From Sphingobium sp. BYY-5 (lineage in GTDB: Bacteria > Pseudomonadota > Alphaproteobacteria > Sphingomonadales > Sphingomonadaceae), in NCBI RefSeq assembly GCF_022758885.1, contig NZ_JALEBH010000001.1, positions 2,573,501 to 2,637,500 on the forward strand: a stretch of 64,000 bases of DNA. Reading direction: 5' to 3'. Below the pieces are notes generated by a model that was not told where the DNA came from, made no database searches, and saw only the letters and a program-made list of their open reading frames with translations. Of the stretch, positions 26,005-35,193 are shown one piece after another (within the stretch, counting starts at the first letter, position 1; every line of letters begins with the position of its first letter). The position numbers and the translations under genes are program-made.

Positions 26005-26673
26005 TCAGCGCGCGGCGGGGGGCAATGCAGCCTGAAGGATCGCCCAGGTCGAACCCTGGACCAGCGTGCCGTTGACGGTGAAGCTGGGCGTGCCCGTAAT
26101 CTTTATCTTGTTCCACGCCTCGTCGGTCATGGCCAGCACCTGCTTCATCGATTGCGGGTTGGCGATGCAGGCGTCGAGCTGGGCATTGGAAAAACCACGC
26201 TTGTTCATCAGCGCATAAAGGCCGGTCTTCTGACCGATATCCTTGAGCGCGGGAATCTGCTCGGTCGGCTTGGTGGCGTCGCGGTCGTAGGTTTCAAGCT
26301 GCTCCATCCAGGCAGTCTGGTTGGCGAACAGCGCCTCATGATTGCCCATGAAGCGAGCCGGGCCGCCGCAGCGGGCGAGCAGCGCGGCGGTCAGGTCATA
26401 TTTGTCGCGCACGGCGTTGCGCACCTCGACGCTGAGCTTGCCGTCCTTCACATATTGGGTCTTGAGCGGCGCGCTGGCCTCGCCGACGAAATGGGCGCAG
26501 TGCGAACAGGTATAGCTGACATATTCGATCAGCTTGGTCGGCGCGGCCGGGTTGCCCATGAAGTGACCGCCGATCGGGGAAATCACGACGCGGTTCACCC
26601 AGTTGGCGGCGGGCGCCGCTACCAGGGCTGCGGGAACGGCGAGCAGGGCGAGCGGCAGGAGCAGTTTCTTCAT
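26005..26673 (-). CDS. DsbA-like periplasmic thioredoxin-fold protein
   Basis: A 222-residue relative of the neighbouring lipoprotein. It has a signal peptide (MKKLLLPLALLAVPAALVAA) without a lipobox Cys, an active site C56-SHC59 in EYVSYTCSHCAHF, and the cis-Pro loop TGTPSFTVNGTLVQG. The two share the order of motifs (GHFMGNP versus YYLMGNP before the active site, ALLARCGG after). It probably acts as a soluble partner of the lipoprotein form (inference). A large hairpin lies between it and the dciA-like gene upstream. Confidence 0.87.
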   Translation of the reverse strand: MKKLLLPLALLAVPAALVAAPAANWVNRVVISPIGGHFMGNPAAPTKLIEYVSYTCSHCAHFVGEASAPLKTQYVKDGKLSVEVRNAVRDKYDLTAALLARCGGPARFMGNHEALFANQTAWMEQLETYDRDATKPTEQIPALKDIGQKTGLYALMNKRGFSNAQLDACIANPQSMKQVLAMTDEAWNKIKITGTPSFTVNGTLVQGSTWAILQAALPPAAR

Positions 26674-26730
26674 GAGGCGTGTCCGTAGATATATGCGGAT
26701 GAACCGGAGCCGAATATTTCTTAGTTTTCC

Positions 26731-26773
26731 GCGATTTCCAAGTCGTCAGATGTCCCATCTGACTTGAAATCGC
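26731..26773. repeat. Long inverted repeat upstream of the dsbA-like pair
   Basis: The right arm CATCTGACTTGAAATCGC pairs with the left arm GCGATTTCCAAGTCGTCAGATG, except for two bulged bases on the left, around a TCC loop. It sits directly after the dciA-like stop codon. No T run follows on the minus strand, so it may be a transcript-processing or partial termination hairpin, or a dispersed sphingomonad palindrome. Confidence 0.7.
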
Positions 26774-26774
26774 T

Positions 26775-27317
26775 CTAGTTAATTTTGGGCAAGCCGCTGC
26801 TGTTGGCAAGCCCCTGCGCCAGCGATTCGAGCACGGCGCGCAGTTCCGGGTCGCCAATGTCGCGCAGCGAATCACCCAGCTCGACCGGAATGGGCTTGAG
26901 GTTGCGCGGCGGTGGGCGGCGCTCGGCGGTCGCGGGCAATATGTCGCCCTGCCGCATGGCGACCTTGGCCACGGCGGCATAGCCGAAGAAGCGGTTCACC
27001 CGTTCGATGATATCGGGCAGCACATGCTGGACCATCGGCGCATGGCCGCTCATCACCGTCAATTGTAGCGTGCCGCCGGCCTTCTGCCCGACCGGAAAAC
27101 GGATCGATTCGGGCGCGCTGATGCCCGCATAATGGGCCCCGACGATCTCCGCCCAGCGCGTCACGATGCTCGACTGGACGAAACCGAACTTGCGGAAGGC
27201 GGCGCGGCCGATGTCCGGCATCAGGTCGGCGATCCGGCGCGGTGCGCCCACACGTGGCCGTTCTTCGGCGGGCGTCTTGCGACTCTTGTATTTCGGTGGG
27301 GCCGGGCGTTCCGTCAT
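26775..27317 (-). CDS. DciA-like protein (DUF721)
   Basis: A 180-residue protein. After a basic, disordered N-terminus (PKYKSRKTPAEERPR), the DUF721 domain spans residues ~28-115: FGFVQSSIVTRWAEIVGAHYAGISAPESI, GGTLQLTVMSGHAPMVQHVLPDIIERVNRFFGYAAV. DciA is the ancestral loader of the replicative helicase DnaB in bacteria that lack DnaC; the alphaproteobacterial form shares this domain. The C-terminal ~60 residues are a tail ending in SLAQGLANSSGLPKIN. It is divergent from mutY, 26 bases apart. Confidence 0.8.
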   Translation of the reverse strand: MTERPAPPKYKSRKTPAEERPRVGAPRRIADLMPDIGRAAFRKFGFVQSSIVTRWAEIVGAHYAGISAPESIRFPVGQKAGGTLQLTVMSGHAPMVQHVLPDIIERVNRFFGYAAVAKVAMRQGDILPATAERRPPPRNLKPIPVELGDSLRDIGDPELRAVLESLAQGLANSSGLPKIN

Positions 27318-27343
27318 GGCGTACTTAATGGCATAGGGCCGCC

Positions 27344-28405
27344 ATGCGCGTCGAGGGTAGAGACATAAAAATCGCGAGCGACCTGCTGGCCCATTATGAC
27401 GTCCACGCGCGTCGCCTGCCGTGGCGTGCGCCGCCGGGCGCCAACGCCGCCGATCCCTATCGGGTGTGGCTGTCGGAAGTGATGCTGCAACAGACCACGG
27501 TGGCGGCGGTCGGCCCTTACTTCGCGAAGTTCACGCAACGCTGGCCAACGGTTGCGGATCTGGCGGCGACGCCGGATGCCGACCTGATGGCCGCATGGGC
27601 AGGGCTGGGCTATTATGCCAGGGCGCGCAACCTGCTGGCTTGCGCACGGGCAGTGGTGCGCGACCATGAGGGCTGCTTTCCCGACACGGAGGAGGGGCTG
27701 CGCGCGCTGCCGGGCGTGGGCGCCTATACCGCCGCCGCCGTGGCCGCCATCGCCTTTGGACGGCGGGCGGTAGTGGTCGACGCCAATGTCGAACGGGTGG
27801 TGGCGCGGCTCTTCGCGATCGATACGCCGCTGCCCGCCGCCCGGCCGGAGATTCGCGATGCGGCCGACCATATCACGCCCGATGCGCGCGCCGGGGACTT
27901 CGCCCAGGCGATGATGGATCTGGGCGCGACCATCTGCACGTCGCGCAATCCGGCCTGTGGCATCTGTCCGCTGCGGGAGGATTGCGCCGCTGTCCTGACC
28001 GCCGATCCCGCCGCTTTCCCGGTCAAGGCGGCGAAGAAAGCCAAGCCGCATCGCACCGGCCATGGCTGGTGGATCGAGCGTGACAGCCATGTCTGGCTGG
28101 TCCGCCGCCCGGACAAGGGCCTGCTGGGCGGGATGCGCGCGCTGCCCAGTTCGGACTGGAGCGCATCGCCCGACGCCACGCCGCCGATCGCCGCGCGCTG
28201 GGCGACGATCGGGCAGCCGATAGCGCATGTCTTCACCCATTTCTCTCTGGCGTTGACGGTCCATCATGCCCATCTGGGGGAGAAGATGACGCCGGCGGGC
28301 GAAGGCGAGTGGTGGCCAGTCGAACGGATTGGCGAAGCGGGGCTGCCGACCCTGTTCGCCCGCGCGGCCGAGGCGGTGAGGAAGGAAAGAGATGCACGGG
28401 ACTGA
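27344..28405 (+). CDS. mutY: Adenine DNA glycosylase MutY
   Basis: A 353-residue repair enzyme. The catalytic Glu lies in VWLSEVMLQQTTV, the helix-hairpin-helix is LRALPGVGAYTAAAVAAIAFG and the catalytic Asp follows in AVVVDANVERV. The [4Fe-4S] loop is CTSRNPACGICPLREDC (Cys-6-Cys-2-Cys-5-Cys). The C-terminal NUDIX-like domain that recognises 8-oxoG includes GHGWWIERDSHVWLVRRPDKGLLGGM and the HVFTHFSL motif. It removes A opposite 8-oxoG. Overlaps nudC by 14 bases. Confidence 0.95.
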   Translation: MRVEGRDIKIASDLLAHYDVHARRLPWRAPPGANAADPYRVWLSEVMLQQTTVAAVGPYFAKFTQRWPTVADLAATPDADLMAAWAGLGYYARARNLLACARAVVRDHEGCFPDTEEGLRALPGVGAYTAAAVAAIAFGRRAVVVDANVERVVARLFAIDTPLPAARPEIRDAADHITPDARAGDFAQAMMDLGATICTSRNPACGICPLREDCAAVLTADPAAFPVKAAKKAKPHRTGHGWWIERDSHVWLVRRPDKGLLGGMRALPSSDWSASPDATPPIAARWATIGQPIAHVFTHFSLALTVHHAHLGEKMTPAGEGEWWPVERIGEAGLPTLFARAAEAVRKERDARD

Positions 28406-29321
28406 CATGCACAAGGGCGCAGCGCCAGGCTTTGTCGGCGGTACGCTCGACCGGGTCGACCATATCCGCACCAATCCCGCGATGCTGGCGGAGGCCTTTG
28501 CCAATCCCGCTGCCCGGCTGCTGATGCTGGACGGTCTGGAACCGGTCGAAGCGGACGGGCATCTGGTGCTGGAACCGCTGGCGGCGGAGGCGCTGGTCGA
28601 GGATCATGTGCTGCTCGGCATCGATATGCAGGAGCGGCCGATCTTTGCCCGGCTGGTTGCTGGCCTTGGCCCCAATCTGGTGCCGACGCCACGCAGTCGC
28701 GCCATCGCGGACCTTGTTTCGGCCGAGGAGGTCGCGCTCTACGGCACCGCGCGCAGCCTGGTCCATTGGCACGCCCGGCATCGCTTCTGTTCGGTTTGCG
28801 GCGCGGAGACGGAGCCGGCCAAGGCGGGCTGGGCGCGCAAATGCAGTGATTGTGCTGCCGAACATTTTCCGCGCACCGATCCGGTCGCGATCATGCTGGC
28901 GGAGCATCGGGGGCGGGTGCTGCTGGGCCGCCAGCATAGCTGGCCGCCCGGCCGTTATTCGGCGCTCGCCGGCTTCATCGAGCCGGGCGAGACGATCGAG
29001 GAGGCAGTGGCGCGCGAGCTTTATGAGGAAGCCGGCGTGCGTGTTCATGACGTGCGCTATGTGATGAGCCAGCCCTGGCCCTTCCCCTCCTCCCTGATGA
29101 TCGCCTGCATCTGCGCGGCAGAGGATGATGCGCTGACGCTTGATCCGACCGAGATAGAGGATGCCTTCTGGTGCGATGCCGAAGGGGTCCGTGCGGCGCT
29201 GGCCGGGGAGCCGGATGCGCCCTTCCTTGCCCCGCCGCCCATGGCCGTCGCCTGGCACCTGCTCGACCGCTGGCTCGCGGCGGTTGTTCCCGCGCTTGTT
29301 CCGTCTGGGGCAAGCGCGTAA
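28392..29321 (+). CDS. nudC: NAD(+) diphosphatase NudC
   Basis: A 309-residue Nudix hydrolase. An N-terminal domain is followed by a zinc ribbon (CSVCGAETEP ... KCSDC), the Nudix box GFIEPGETIEEAVARELYEEAGV and the NudC-specific SQPWPFPSSLM. It cleaves NADH or NAD and can remove NAD caps from RNA 5' ends. The first ATG at 28392 has GAGGAAGGA just upstream; an ATG at 28407 is also possible. Its start lies inside mutY, so the two are translationally coupled. Confidence 0.93.
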   Translation: MHGTDMHKGAAPGFVGGTLDRVDHIRTNPAMLAEAFANPAARLLMLDGLEPVEADGHLVLEPLAAEALVEDHVLLGIDMQERPIFARLVAGLGPNLVPTPRSRAIADLVSAEEVALYGTARSLVHWHARHRFCSVCGAETEPAKAGWARKCSDCAAEHFPRTDPVAIMLAEHRGRVLLGRQHSWPPGRYSALAGFIEPGETIEEAVARELYEEAGVRVHDVRYVMSQPWPFPSSLMIACICAAEDDALTLDPTEIEDAFWCDAEGVRAALAGEPDAPFLAPPPMAVAWHLLDRWLAAVVPALVPSGASA

Positions 29322-29366
29322 GGCCAACCCCCTTCCTTTCTTCCATTCAAGGACTATCTCCCCTCC

Positions 29367-30713
29367 ATGCTCAGCCTAGAAGAAGCCCAGTCGCGCGCGC
29401 AGGATCTGGTGAGCGCGGCGCGCCAGGCGGGTGCGGACGCGGCCGACGCCATCTATGCCTGCAATGCGTCGACCAATGTGTCGGTACGCCTCGGCGCGCT
29501 GGAGGATGTCGAGCGGTCAGAGGGCGAGGAGATTGGCCTGCGCGTCTTCATCGGTCAGCGTTCCGCCAGCATCTCCGCGTCGGACATGAATCCCGCGACG
29601 CTCGGAACGCTGGTGGACCGCTGCATCGCCATGGCGCGCGAGGCGCCCGAAGATCCCTATGCCGGCCTCGCGCCGGAGGATCGGCTGCTCAAGAAGCGCC
29701 CGCCTTCGCTCGATCTGACTGACGCGGAAGAACCGGAACCGGCAGCCTTGCGCGAACGCGCGCTGATCGCCGAGGAAGCCGCGCGCAGCGTGCCGGGCAT
29801 CACCAACAGCGAGGGAGGCGGCGCGGCGAGCGGCCGCAGCCAGGTCGCGCTGGCGACCAGCCATGGCTTTGCCGGCGCCTATGCGGGCACCAGCCATTCG
29901 ACCTGGGCCAGCGTATTGGCGGGCGCAGGCGCAGACATGCAGCGCGACCATGCCAGCCATAGCGTACGGCATCTGGAGGACCTGGACGATGCCGAAGCGA
30001 TCGGGATTCGTGCCGGTCAGCGCGCGGTGGCGCGGCTCAATCCGGTGAAGGTCGAAAGCGGCGTCATGCCGGTGATCTTCGACCCGCGTATCGGTTCCAG
30101 CATGATAGGCCATCTGATCGGCGGCATGGTCGGCCCGGCGATTGCGCGCCGATCCAGCTTCCTGCTCGACATGCTGGGCGAGGCGATCTTCGACGCGGGC
30201 GTCACCATCATCGACGATCCGTTGCGCGTCCGCGGCCTGCGCTCGCGTCCCTTCGATGGAGAGGGGCTACCGGTCGAGCGGCGCGCGTTGATAGACAAGG
30301 GCGTGCTGACCGGCTGGCTGATGGACAGCGCTTCGGCGCGGCAGCTCGGCCTGGAACCCACCGGCCATGCCAGTCGTGGGGGCAGCGGCGCGCCCGGCGC
30401 CAGCGTCACCAATGTCCATATGGCGGCGGGCAGCGTGTCGCCCGGTGACTTGATGGCGGACGTCAAGCGCGGCCTCTATGTCACCGAACTGAGCGGCATG
30501 GGCGTCAATGGCGTCACCGGCGACTATAGCCGTGGCGCGGCGGGCTTTCTGATCGAAAATGGCGCGGTGGCTCATGCGGTGTCGGAAATCACCATCGCCG
30601 GCAACCTCAAGGACATGTTCCAGGCGCTGGTGCCGGCCAATGACCTGCAGTTCCGCTACGCCATGAACGTGCCGACCCTGCGTATCGACGGGATGACCGT
30701 TGCCGGAGGCTGA
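29367..30713 (+). CDS. pmbA: TldE/PmbA-type metallopeptidase subunit
   Basis: A 448-residue protein of the TldD/PmbA (U62) family. The absence of the HExxxH zinc site found in TldD places it as TldE (PmbA), the partner subunit. Family blocks: EGEEIGLRVFIGQRSASISASD, GRSQVALATSHGFAGAYAGTSHS, PVIFDPRIGSSMIGHLIGG, RRALIDKGVLTGWLMDSASARQLG and GVNGVTGDYSRGAAGFLIENG. TldD/E degrade unfolded or leader peptides. TldD is not in this window. It lies between nudC and a phosphatase gene whose start overlaps its end. Confidence 0.9.
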   Translation: MLSLEEAQSRAQDLVSAARQAGADAADAIYACNASTNVSVRLGALEDVERSEGEEIGLRVFIGQRSASISASDMNPATLGTLVDRCIAMAREAPEDPYAGLAPEDRLLKKRPPSLDLTDAEEPEPAALRERALIAEEAARSVPGITNSEGGGAASGRSQVALATSHGFAGAYAGTSHSTWASVLAGAGADMQRDHASHSVRHLEDLDDAEAIGIRAGQRAVARLNPVKVESGVMPVIFDPRIGSSMIGHLIGGMVGPAIARRSSFLLDMLGEAIFDAGVTIIDDPLRVRGLRSRPFDGEGLPVERRALIDKGVLTGWLMDSASARQLGLEPTGHASRGGSGAPGASVTNVHMAAGSVSPGDLMADVKRGLYVTELSGMGVNGVTGDYSRGAAGFLIENGAVAHAVSEITIAGNLKDMFQALVPANDLQFRYAMNVPTLRIDGMTVAGG

Positions 30714-31497
30714 TCCCCTGTTAGGCAAGGTCGTATCCGTCGTGACGGATGCGGCGGACCATGCGCTGAAGCTCTGGGCCAACGGGGAAACCCGCGTGCG
30801 CCAGTGGGAGAAGGTGCCGGGTCATCCGGTGTGCGAGGCCGACCTGGCGGTCGACATATTGCTGCGCCAGCGGCTGGCGGAGATAGATCAGCAGGCAGGC
30901 TGGCTGTCGGAGGAGACGGCGGACACCGTGCATCGCCTGGGTGTGTCGCGCGTCTGGGTGGTGGACCCGATCGACGGCACGCGCGATTATCTGCGCGGGC
31001 GGCCCGGCTGGTCGGTGTCCGTGGCGCTGATCGAGGATGGCGCCGTCAGGCTGGGCATCCTCGCTGCGCCGGCGCGCAACGAATTGTGGATCGCGCAAGT
31101 GGGGCAGGGCGCGACCCGCAACGGGGTGACGTTGCGGGCCGGATCGCGCATCGACCTGCCCGGTGCGCGGGTGCCGGCCGATCAGTTGCCGCGCGCCGAC
31201 CGTGATCTGGTGGCGGTGGACAAGCCCAACAGCATCGCGCTGCGCATGGCGATGGTCGCCGCCGACGAAGCGGACCTGGTCGCCACGGTGCGCTGGGGCA
31301 ATGAATGGGATGTTGCGGCGGCCGCGCTGATCTGTGCGGAAGCAGGGGCGACCGTCACCGATGCGCTGGGCGACCCGCTGCGCTTCAACCGACCGCAGCC
31401 GATCGCTTTTGGACTTCTCTGTTCCGCACCGGGCATCCATGCCGCTGCCCTTGAGCGACTGACGCCGCGCGCGCAGGAGATTTTGGGGCGGGCCTGA
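30700..31497 (+). CDS. Inositol monophosphatase family phosphatase, CysQ-like
   Basis: A 265-residue Mg-dependent, Li-sensitive phosphatase of the IMPase fold. Metal-site motifs: LSEET (Glu), VVDPIDGTRDYLRG, and the late GNEWDVAAAALICAEAGATVTD. The close match to 3'(2'),5'-bisphosphate nucleotidases (CysQ) suggests PAP recycling in sulfate assimilation, but inositol phosphatase activity cannot be excluded. It starts at a TTG inside the pmbA gene (14-base overlap). Confidence 0.83.
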   Translation: MPEADPLLGKVVSVVTDAADHALKLWANGETRVRQWEKVPGHPVCEADLAVDILLRQRLAEIDQQAGWLSEETADTVHRLGVSRVWVVDPIDGTRDYLRGRPGWSVSVALIEDGAVRLGILAAPARNELWIAQVGQGATRNGVTLRAGSRIDLPGARVPADQLPRADRDLVAVDKPNSIALRMAMVAADEADLVATVRWGNEWDVAAAALICAEAGATVTDALGDPLRFNRPQPIAFGLLCSAPGIHAAALERLTPRAQEILGRA

Positions 31498-31562
31498 TCT
31501 TGCGCTTGCGGATCGGTTTTCATGGGCGGAGCCGGTATCGCTACCGGCCAGCGCCTGACCCG

Positions 31563-32102
31563 TCAGAGCTTGCCATATTTGGCTTCGAAACCGGCCGTGT
31601 CGCCGGCGGCCAGATATTTGGCCTGGTCGATCCACTGGTCGCGGACCGGGCGGCCTTTGAAGTTGCCGAGCTTGGCATCGATCGCGGCGATATCGGCGTC
31701 GGACCAGCTTGCGATCTGGGCATAGCGGGTAACGCCCAGTTCGATCAGCAGCGTGTTGAGCTTGGGGCCGACGCCCTTGAGCTTGAGCAGGTCGTCTATC
31801 TCTGCAGCGGGGGGTGTGATCGTCGGGGAAACCGGAGCGGATGCGGGCGCCGGTGCGGCAACGGGTTCCGGTTCAATTTTCGCAACGGCGGGTGCGGGTG
31901 GCGGTACTATCGGATCGGGGATTATCGGCGTCGGAGCAGCGGGCGTTTCCGGTGCGCTATCGACTAGCGGTTGCGGCGCGATTGGTTCCACCGGCGTGTC
32001 GATGGACGGCTTGCGCTTGCCTGATAGCAGGAACACCAGGCCGATGATGACCAGCAGCCCGATCAGCAGCCACAGGCCATAGTCCATGAAGAATTCCTGC
32101 AT
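31563..32102 (-). CDS. Membrane-anchored helix-hairpin-helix protein
   Basis: A 179-residue protein in three parts: an N-terminal membrane helix (LWLLIGLLVIIGLVFLLSG, residues 9-27), a ~70-residue Pro/Ala/Glu/Val linker, and a C-terminal domain from ~102 with a HhH-like core LLKLKGVGPKLNTLLIELGVTRYAQIASWSDADIAAI. Such domains bind DNA without sequence specificity or mediate protein contacts. Tethering through a flexible Pro-rich linker suggests a domain held near the membrane; which side is uncertain, but the positive KRKP after the helix favours the cytoplasm. Alternative start at residue 6. Confidence 0.75.
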   Translation of the reverse strand: MQEFFMDYGLWLLIGLLVIIGLVFLLSGKRKPSIDTPVEPIAPQPLVDSAPETPAAPTPIIPDPIVPPPAPAVAKIEPEPVAAPAPASAPVSPTITPPAAEIDDLLKLKGVGPKLNTLLIELGVTRYAQIASWSDADIAAIDAKLGNFKGRPVRDQWIDQAKYLAAGDTAGFEAKYGKL

Positions 32103-32170
32103 CGTGCATCTCCTCCCTCTTCGCGTATCTGATCCTATTTAAGGATGGTTGCGCGTGCGGGGCAAGGGTC

Positions 32171-33448
32171 TCACGCCTTTTCGCGCGCAACTTCCCGCCA
32201 ACCAATATCCCGACGGCAGAATCCGGATGGGAAATCGATCGCGTCGACCGCGGCATAAGCCGCTGTCTGCGCCGCGCCCACCGTGTCGCCGGTGGCCGTG
32301 ACGTTGAGCACGCGCCCGCCATTGGCGACCAGTGCGCCGTCCTTGTCCGCAGTGCCGGCATGGAAGACCTTGGCGCCATCCTTTTCGGCCGCGTCGATCC
32401 CATTGATCGCGCCGCCCTTTTCCGGCGTGCCGGGATAGCCGTTGGCCGCCATGACGATCGTCAGCGCCGTGCGGTCCGCCAGTTGTACGGGTCCCTGTTC
32501 GGCCAGCCTGCCTTGCGCCACGGCAAGCAGCAGCTCGACCAGATCGCCGTCGAAGCGGGTCATCAGCACCTGGCATTCAGGATCGCCGAAGCGGGCATTA
32601 TATTCGATCAGCTTCGGCCCTTCGGCGGTCAGCATCAGTCCGGCATAAAGCACGCCGGAATAGGGAATGCCCTCCGCCGCCAGCGTGTCGACCGTTGGCT
32701 TGATGATCGTTTCGATCACCTGCGCTTCCAGTTCGGGCGTCAGCACGCGCGCCGGGCTGTAGGCGCCCATGCCGCCGGTATTGGGGCCGGTGTCGCCGTC
32801 GCCGACGCGCTTGTGATCCTGGGCCGAACCGAAGGGCAGGATCGCGCTGCCGTCGGTGAGCGCGAAGAAGCTCGCTTCCTCGCCGGTCATATATTCTTCG
32901 AGCACCACTTCCTCGCCCGCCGCGCCGAACGCGCCGGAGAACATGGTGTCGAGCGCTTCCAATGCCTCCTCGCGAGTTTCGGCGATGATGACACCCTTGC
33001 CCGCGGCGAGGCCATCGGCCTTGATGACGACCGGCAGCGTGAAATCGTCCAGTGCGGCGATGGCGCCGTCCTTGCTGGTGACACGGCAGTAGGCGGCAGT
33101 AGGGATGCCCGCGCGCTGGCACAGATCCTTGGTGAAGCCTTTCGACCCTTCAAGCTGCGCCGGCTTCTTGTTAGGACCAAATACGGCGACGCCCATGGTG
33201 CGAAGATTGTCGGCAAGACCGTCGACGAGTGGCGCTTCCGGCCCGATCACCACCAGGCCGATCGAACGACGGATGCAGAAATCCAGCACCGCGCGATGAT
33301 CGACCATGTCAAGGTCGACCAGGGTGGCGTGCTGCGCTATGCCGGGGTTGCCAGGCGCCGCGTAAAGCGTTTTGAGGGCCGGCGATTGCGCCAGCTTCCA
33401 CGCCAGCGCATGTTCGCGGCCGCCGCCGCCAAGCAGAAGGATGTTCAT
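32171..33448 (-). CDS. purD: Phosphoribosylamine--glycine ligase
   Basis: A 425-residue ATP-grasp enzyme starting [22 protein letters not shown]. Further blocks: [88 protein letters not shown] and [18 protein letters not shown]. It makes glycinamide ribonucleotide in purine synthesis. An upstream ATG at 33457 would add three residues and overlap the divergent xseA start codon. Confidence 0.96.
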   Translation of the reverse strand: MNILLLGGGGREHALAWKLAQSPALKTLYAAPGNPGIAQHATLVDLDMVDHRAVLDFCIRRSIGLVVIGPEAPLVDGLADNLRTMGVAVFGPNKKPAQLEGSKGFTKDLCQRAGIPTAAYCRVTSKDGAIAALDDFTLPVVIKADGLAAGKGVIIAETREEALEALDTMFSGAFGAAGEEVVLEEYMTGEEASFFALTDGSAILPFGSAQDHKRVGDGDTGPNTGGMGAYSPARVLTPELEAQVIETIIKPTVDTLAAEGIPYSGVLYAGLMLTAEGPKLIEYNARFGDPECQVLMTRFDGDLVELLLAVAQGRLAEQGPVQLADRTALTIVMAANGYPGTPEKGGAINGIDAAEKDGAKVFHAGTADKDGALVANGGRVLNVTATGDTVGAAQTAAYAAVDAIDFPSGFCRRDIGWREVAREKA

Positions 33449-33455
33449 TTCGCCC

Positions 33456-34952
33456 ATGGTCCCGGATTATGATGCCAATGACAGTTCGGGCCGCCTGTTA
33501 GCGGAGGAGAAGGCCGGGGACAACGCGCCGCCGCTGTCGGTCAGCGAATTGTCGGGATTGCTCAAGCGCACGGTAGAGGATCGTTTCGGCCATGTCCGCC
33601 TGCGCGGCGAGATTTCCGGTTTCAAGCGCGCGGCGTCGGGCCATCTCTATCTGGCGCTCAAGGACGACAATGCCGTCATCGACGGCGTGATGTGGAAGGG
33701 CGGGGCGCAGCGGCTGGCCTTCGCACCGCAGGACGGCGTCGAGGTGATCGTCACCGGCAAGCTCACCACCTATCCCGGCCGGTCCAAATATCAGATCGTG
33801 ATCGACCGGATGGAGCTGGCTGGCGAAGGCGCGCTGATGGCGTTGCTGGAGAAGCTCAAGGCCAAGCTGGCGGACGAGGGGCTGTTCGCGCCCGAGCGCA
33901 AGAAGGCGCTGCCCTTCCTGCCACGCACCATTGGCGTCGTGACGTCGCCGACCGGCGCGGTGATCCGCGATATCCTTCATCGCCTGGAGGATCGTTGCCC
34001 GACCCAGGTATTGCTCTGGCCGGTGCTGGTGCAGGGACAGGGTGCGGCCGAACAGGTGGCGCGCGCGGTGCGCGGCTTTTCGGCGATGGACGGCAACGGG
34101 CCGCTGCCCCGGCCCGACCTGGTGATCGTTGCGCGCGGCGGCGGGTCGATCGAGGATCTGTGGAGCTTCAACGAGGAAATCGTCGTGCGCGCGGTCGCCG
34201 ACTGCACCATCCCGATCATCTCGGCCGTGGGGCATGAGACCGACACTACCCTGTGCGACTATGCTGCCGACCGTCGCGCACCGACGCCGACCGCTGCCGC
34301 CGAAATGGCGGTGCCGGTGCGGGCGGAGTTGCTGGCCGGCCTCTCCGAAATGGGCTTGCGAGCTGGGCGTGCGGCGCGGCGCGGCATAGCCCAGGCCAGA
34401 GAACGACTGGAGATGCAGGCGCGGTTGATGCCGACGCCCGATACGCTGCTTGCGCCGCAAAGGCAGCGGCTCGACCAACTATCCGACGGGTTGGCCAGCG
34501 GTCTGCGCCATCGTCTTGCCGATGCGCGCGCGCATCTGGCGCAGGCGGCCGGCGCGCTCCGGCCGGCGCTGTTGACGCAGCAGTTCCAGCGCGGGCGTGA
34601 ACGGCTGGACCGGTTGCGGTTGCGGCCTGACTATCTGGCGCGCGTCCTGTCCGATCGCACCACCGCCTTCGACCGGGTTTCGCGTCATTTCGCTTCGCTC
34701 AATCCCGACCTGCCGCTGCAGCGCGGCTATGCGCGGGTGATGGCGGCGGGACAATTGGTGCAGTCCGTGGCGGCGGCACAAGCGGCGGGCCAGGTGACGC
34801 TGCACTTCAAGGACGGAACGGTCGATGCTGTGGTTGGAGATGCCGCGCCGCCGCTTGAGAAGCCGGGCCCGACCGCTATATCTTCACCATCCCGCCCCGC
34901 CCGCAAGCCGCGTGGGGCGGAGGAGGGACAGCAGCAGGATCTTTTCTCCTGA
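33456..34952 (+). CDS. xseA: Exodeoxyribonuclease VII large subunit
   Basis: A 498-residue protein. An N-terminal OB fold ([36 protein letters not shown]) leads to the catalytic domain with [43 protein letters not shown] and [28 protein letters not shown], then a long coiled-coil part and the C-terminal strand region. It degrades single-stranded DNA with XseB (not seen here). The C-terminal ~60 residues are a Pro/Ser-rich tail ending QQQDLFS. Start ATG at 33456 lies eight bases from the purD start on the other strand. Confidence 0.95.
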   Translation: MVPDYDANDSSGRLLAEEKAGDNAPPLSVSELSGLLKRTVEDRFGHVRLRGEISGFKRAASGHLYLALKDDNAVIDGVMWKGGAQRLAFAPQDGVEVIVTGKLTTYPGRSKYQIVIDRMELAGEGALMALLEKLKAKLADEGLFAPERKKALPFLPRTIGVVTSPTGAVIRDILHRLEDRCPTQVLLWPVLVQGQGAAEQVARAVRGFSAMDGNGPLPRPDLVIVARGGGSIEDLWSFNEEIVVRAVADCTIPIISAVGHETDTTLCDYAADRRAPTPTAAAEMAVPVRAELLAGLSEMGLRAGRAARRGIAQARERLEMQARLMPTPDTLLAPQRQRLDQLSDGLASGLRHRLADARAHLAQAAGALRPALLTQQFQRGRERLDRLRLRPDYLARVLSDRTTAFDRVSRHFASLNPDLPLQRGYARVMAAGQLVQSVAAAQAAGQVTLHFKDGTVDAVVGDAAPPLEKPGPTAISSPSRPARKPRGAEEGQQQDLFS

Positions 34953-34980
34953 CGCTGCCGTAGCAAAGGCCGATTGACCC

Positions 34981-35193
34981 ATGTTGATGTCCAACCGCGA
35001 ACGTGTCGCCCGTCTCCACTACATGCCCTACAGCTTTCGCGTATTGCAGGCTGGGGATCATGTCGTATGCGCGGTGAGCGGGGCAAGGATCCCGCTTGAG
35101 GAGCTGCGCTACTGGAGCATTGCGCGGCAGGAACCCTATGCCAGCGCCCAGGCCTCGGCACAGGCGGAATTGAAGGCCGGCCGCGTCGGATGA
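34981..35193 (+). CDS. DUF2093 family protein
   Basis: A 70-residue protein that matches the small alphaproteobacterial DUF2093 family across its length: RVARLHYMPYSFRVLQAGDHVVCAVSG, then IPLEELRYWSIARQEPYASAQASAQAE. Function unknown. It lies 28 bases after xseA and its stop overlaps the start of the M23 peptidase gene (ATGA), so it is probably in the same operon. Confidence 0.85.
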   Translation: MLMSNRERVARLHYMPYSFRVLQAGDHVVCAVSGARIPLEELRYWSIARQEPYASAQASAQAELKAGRVG

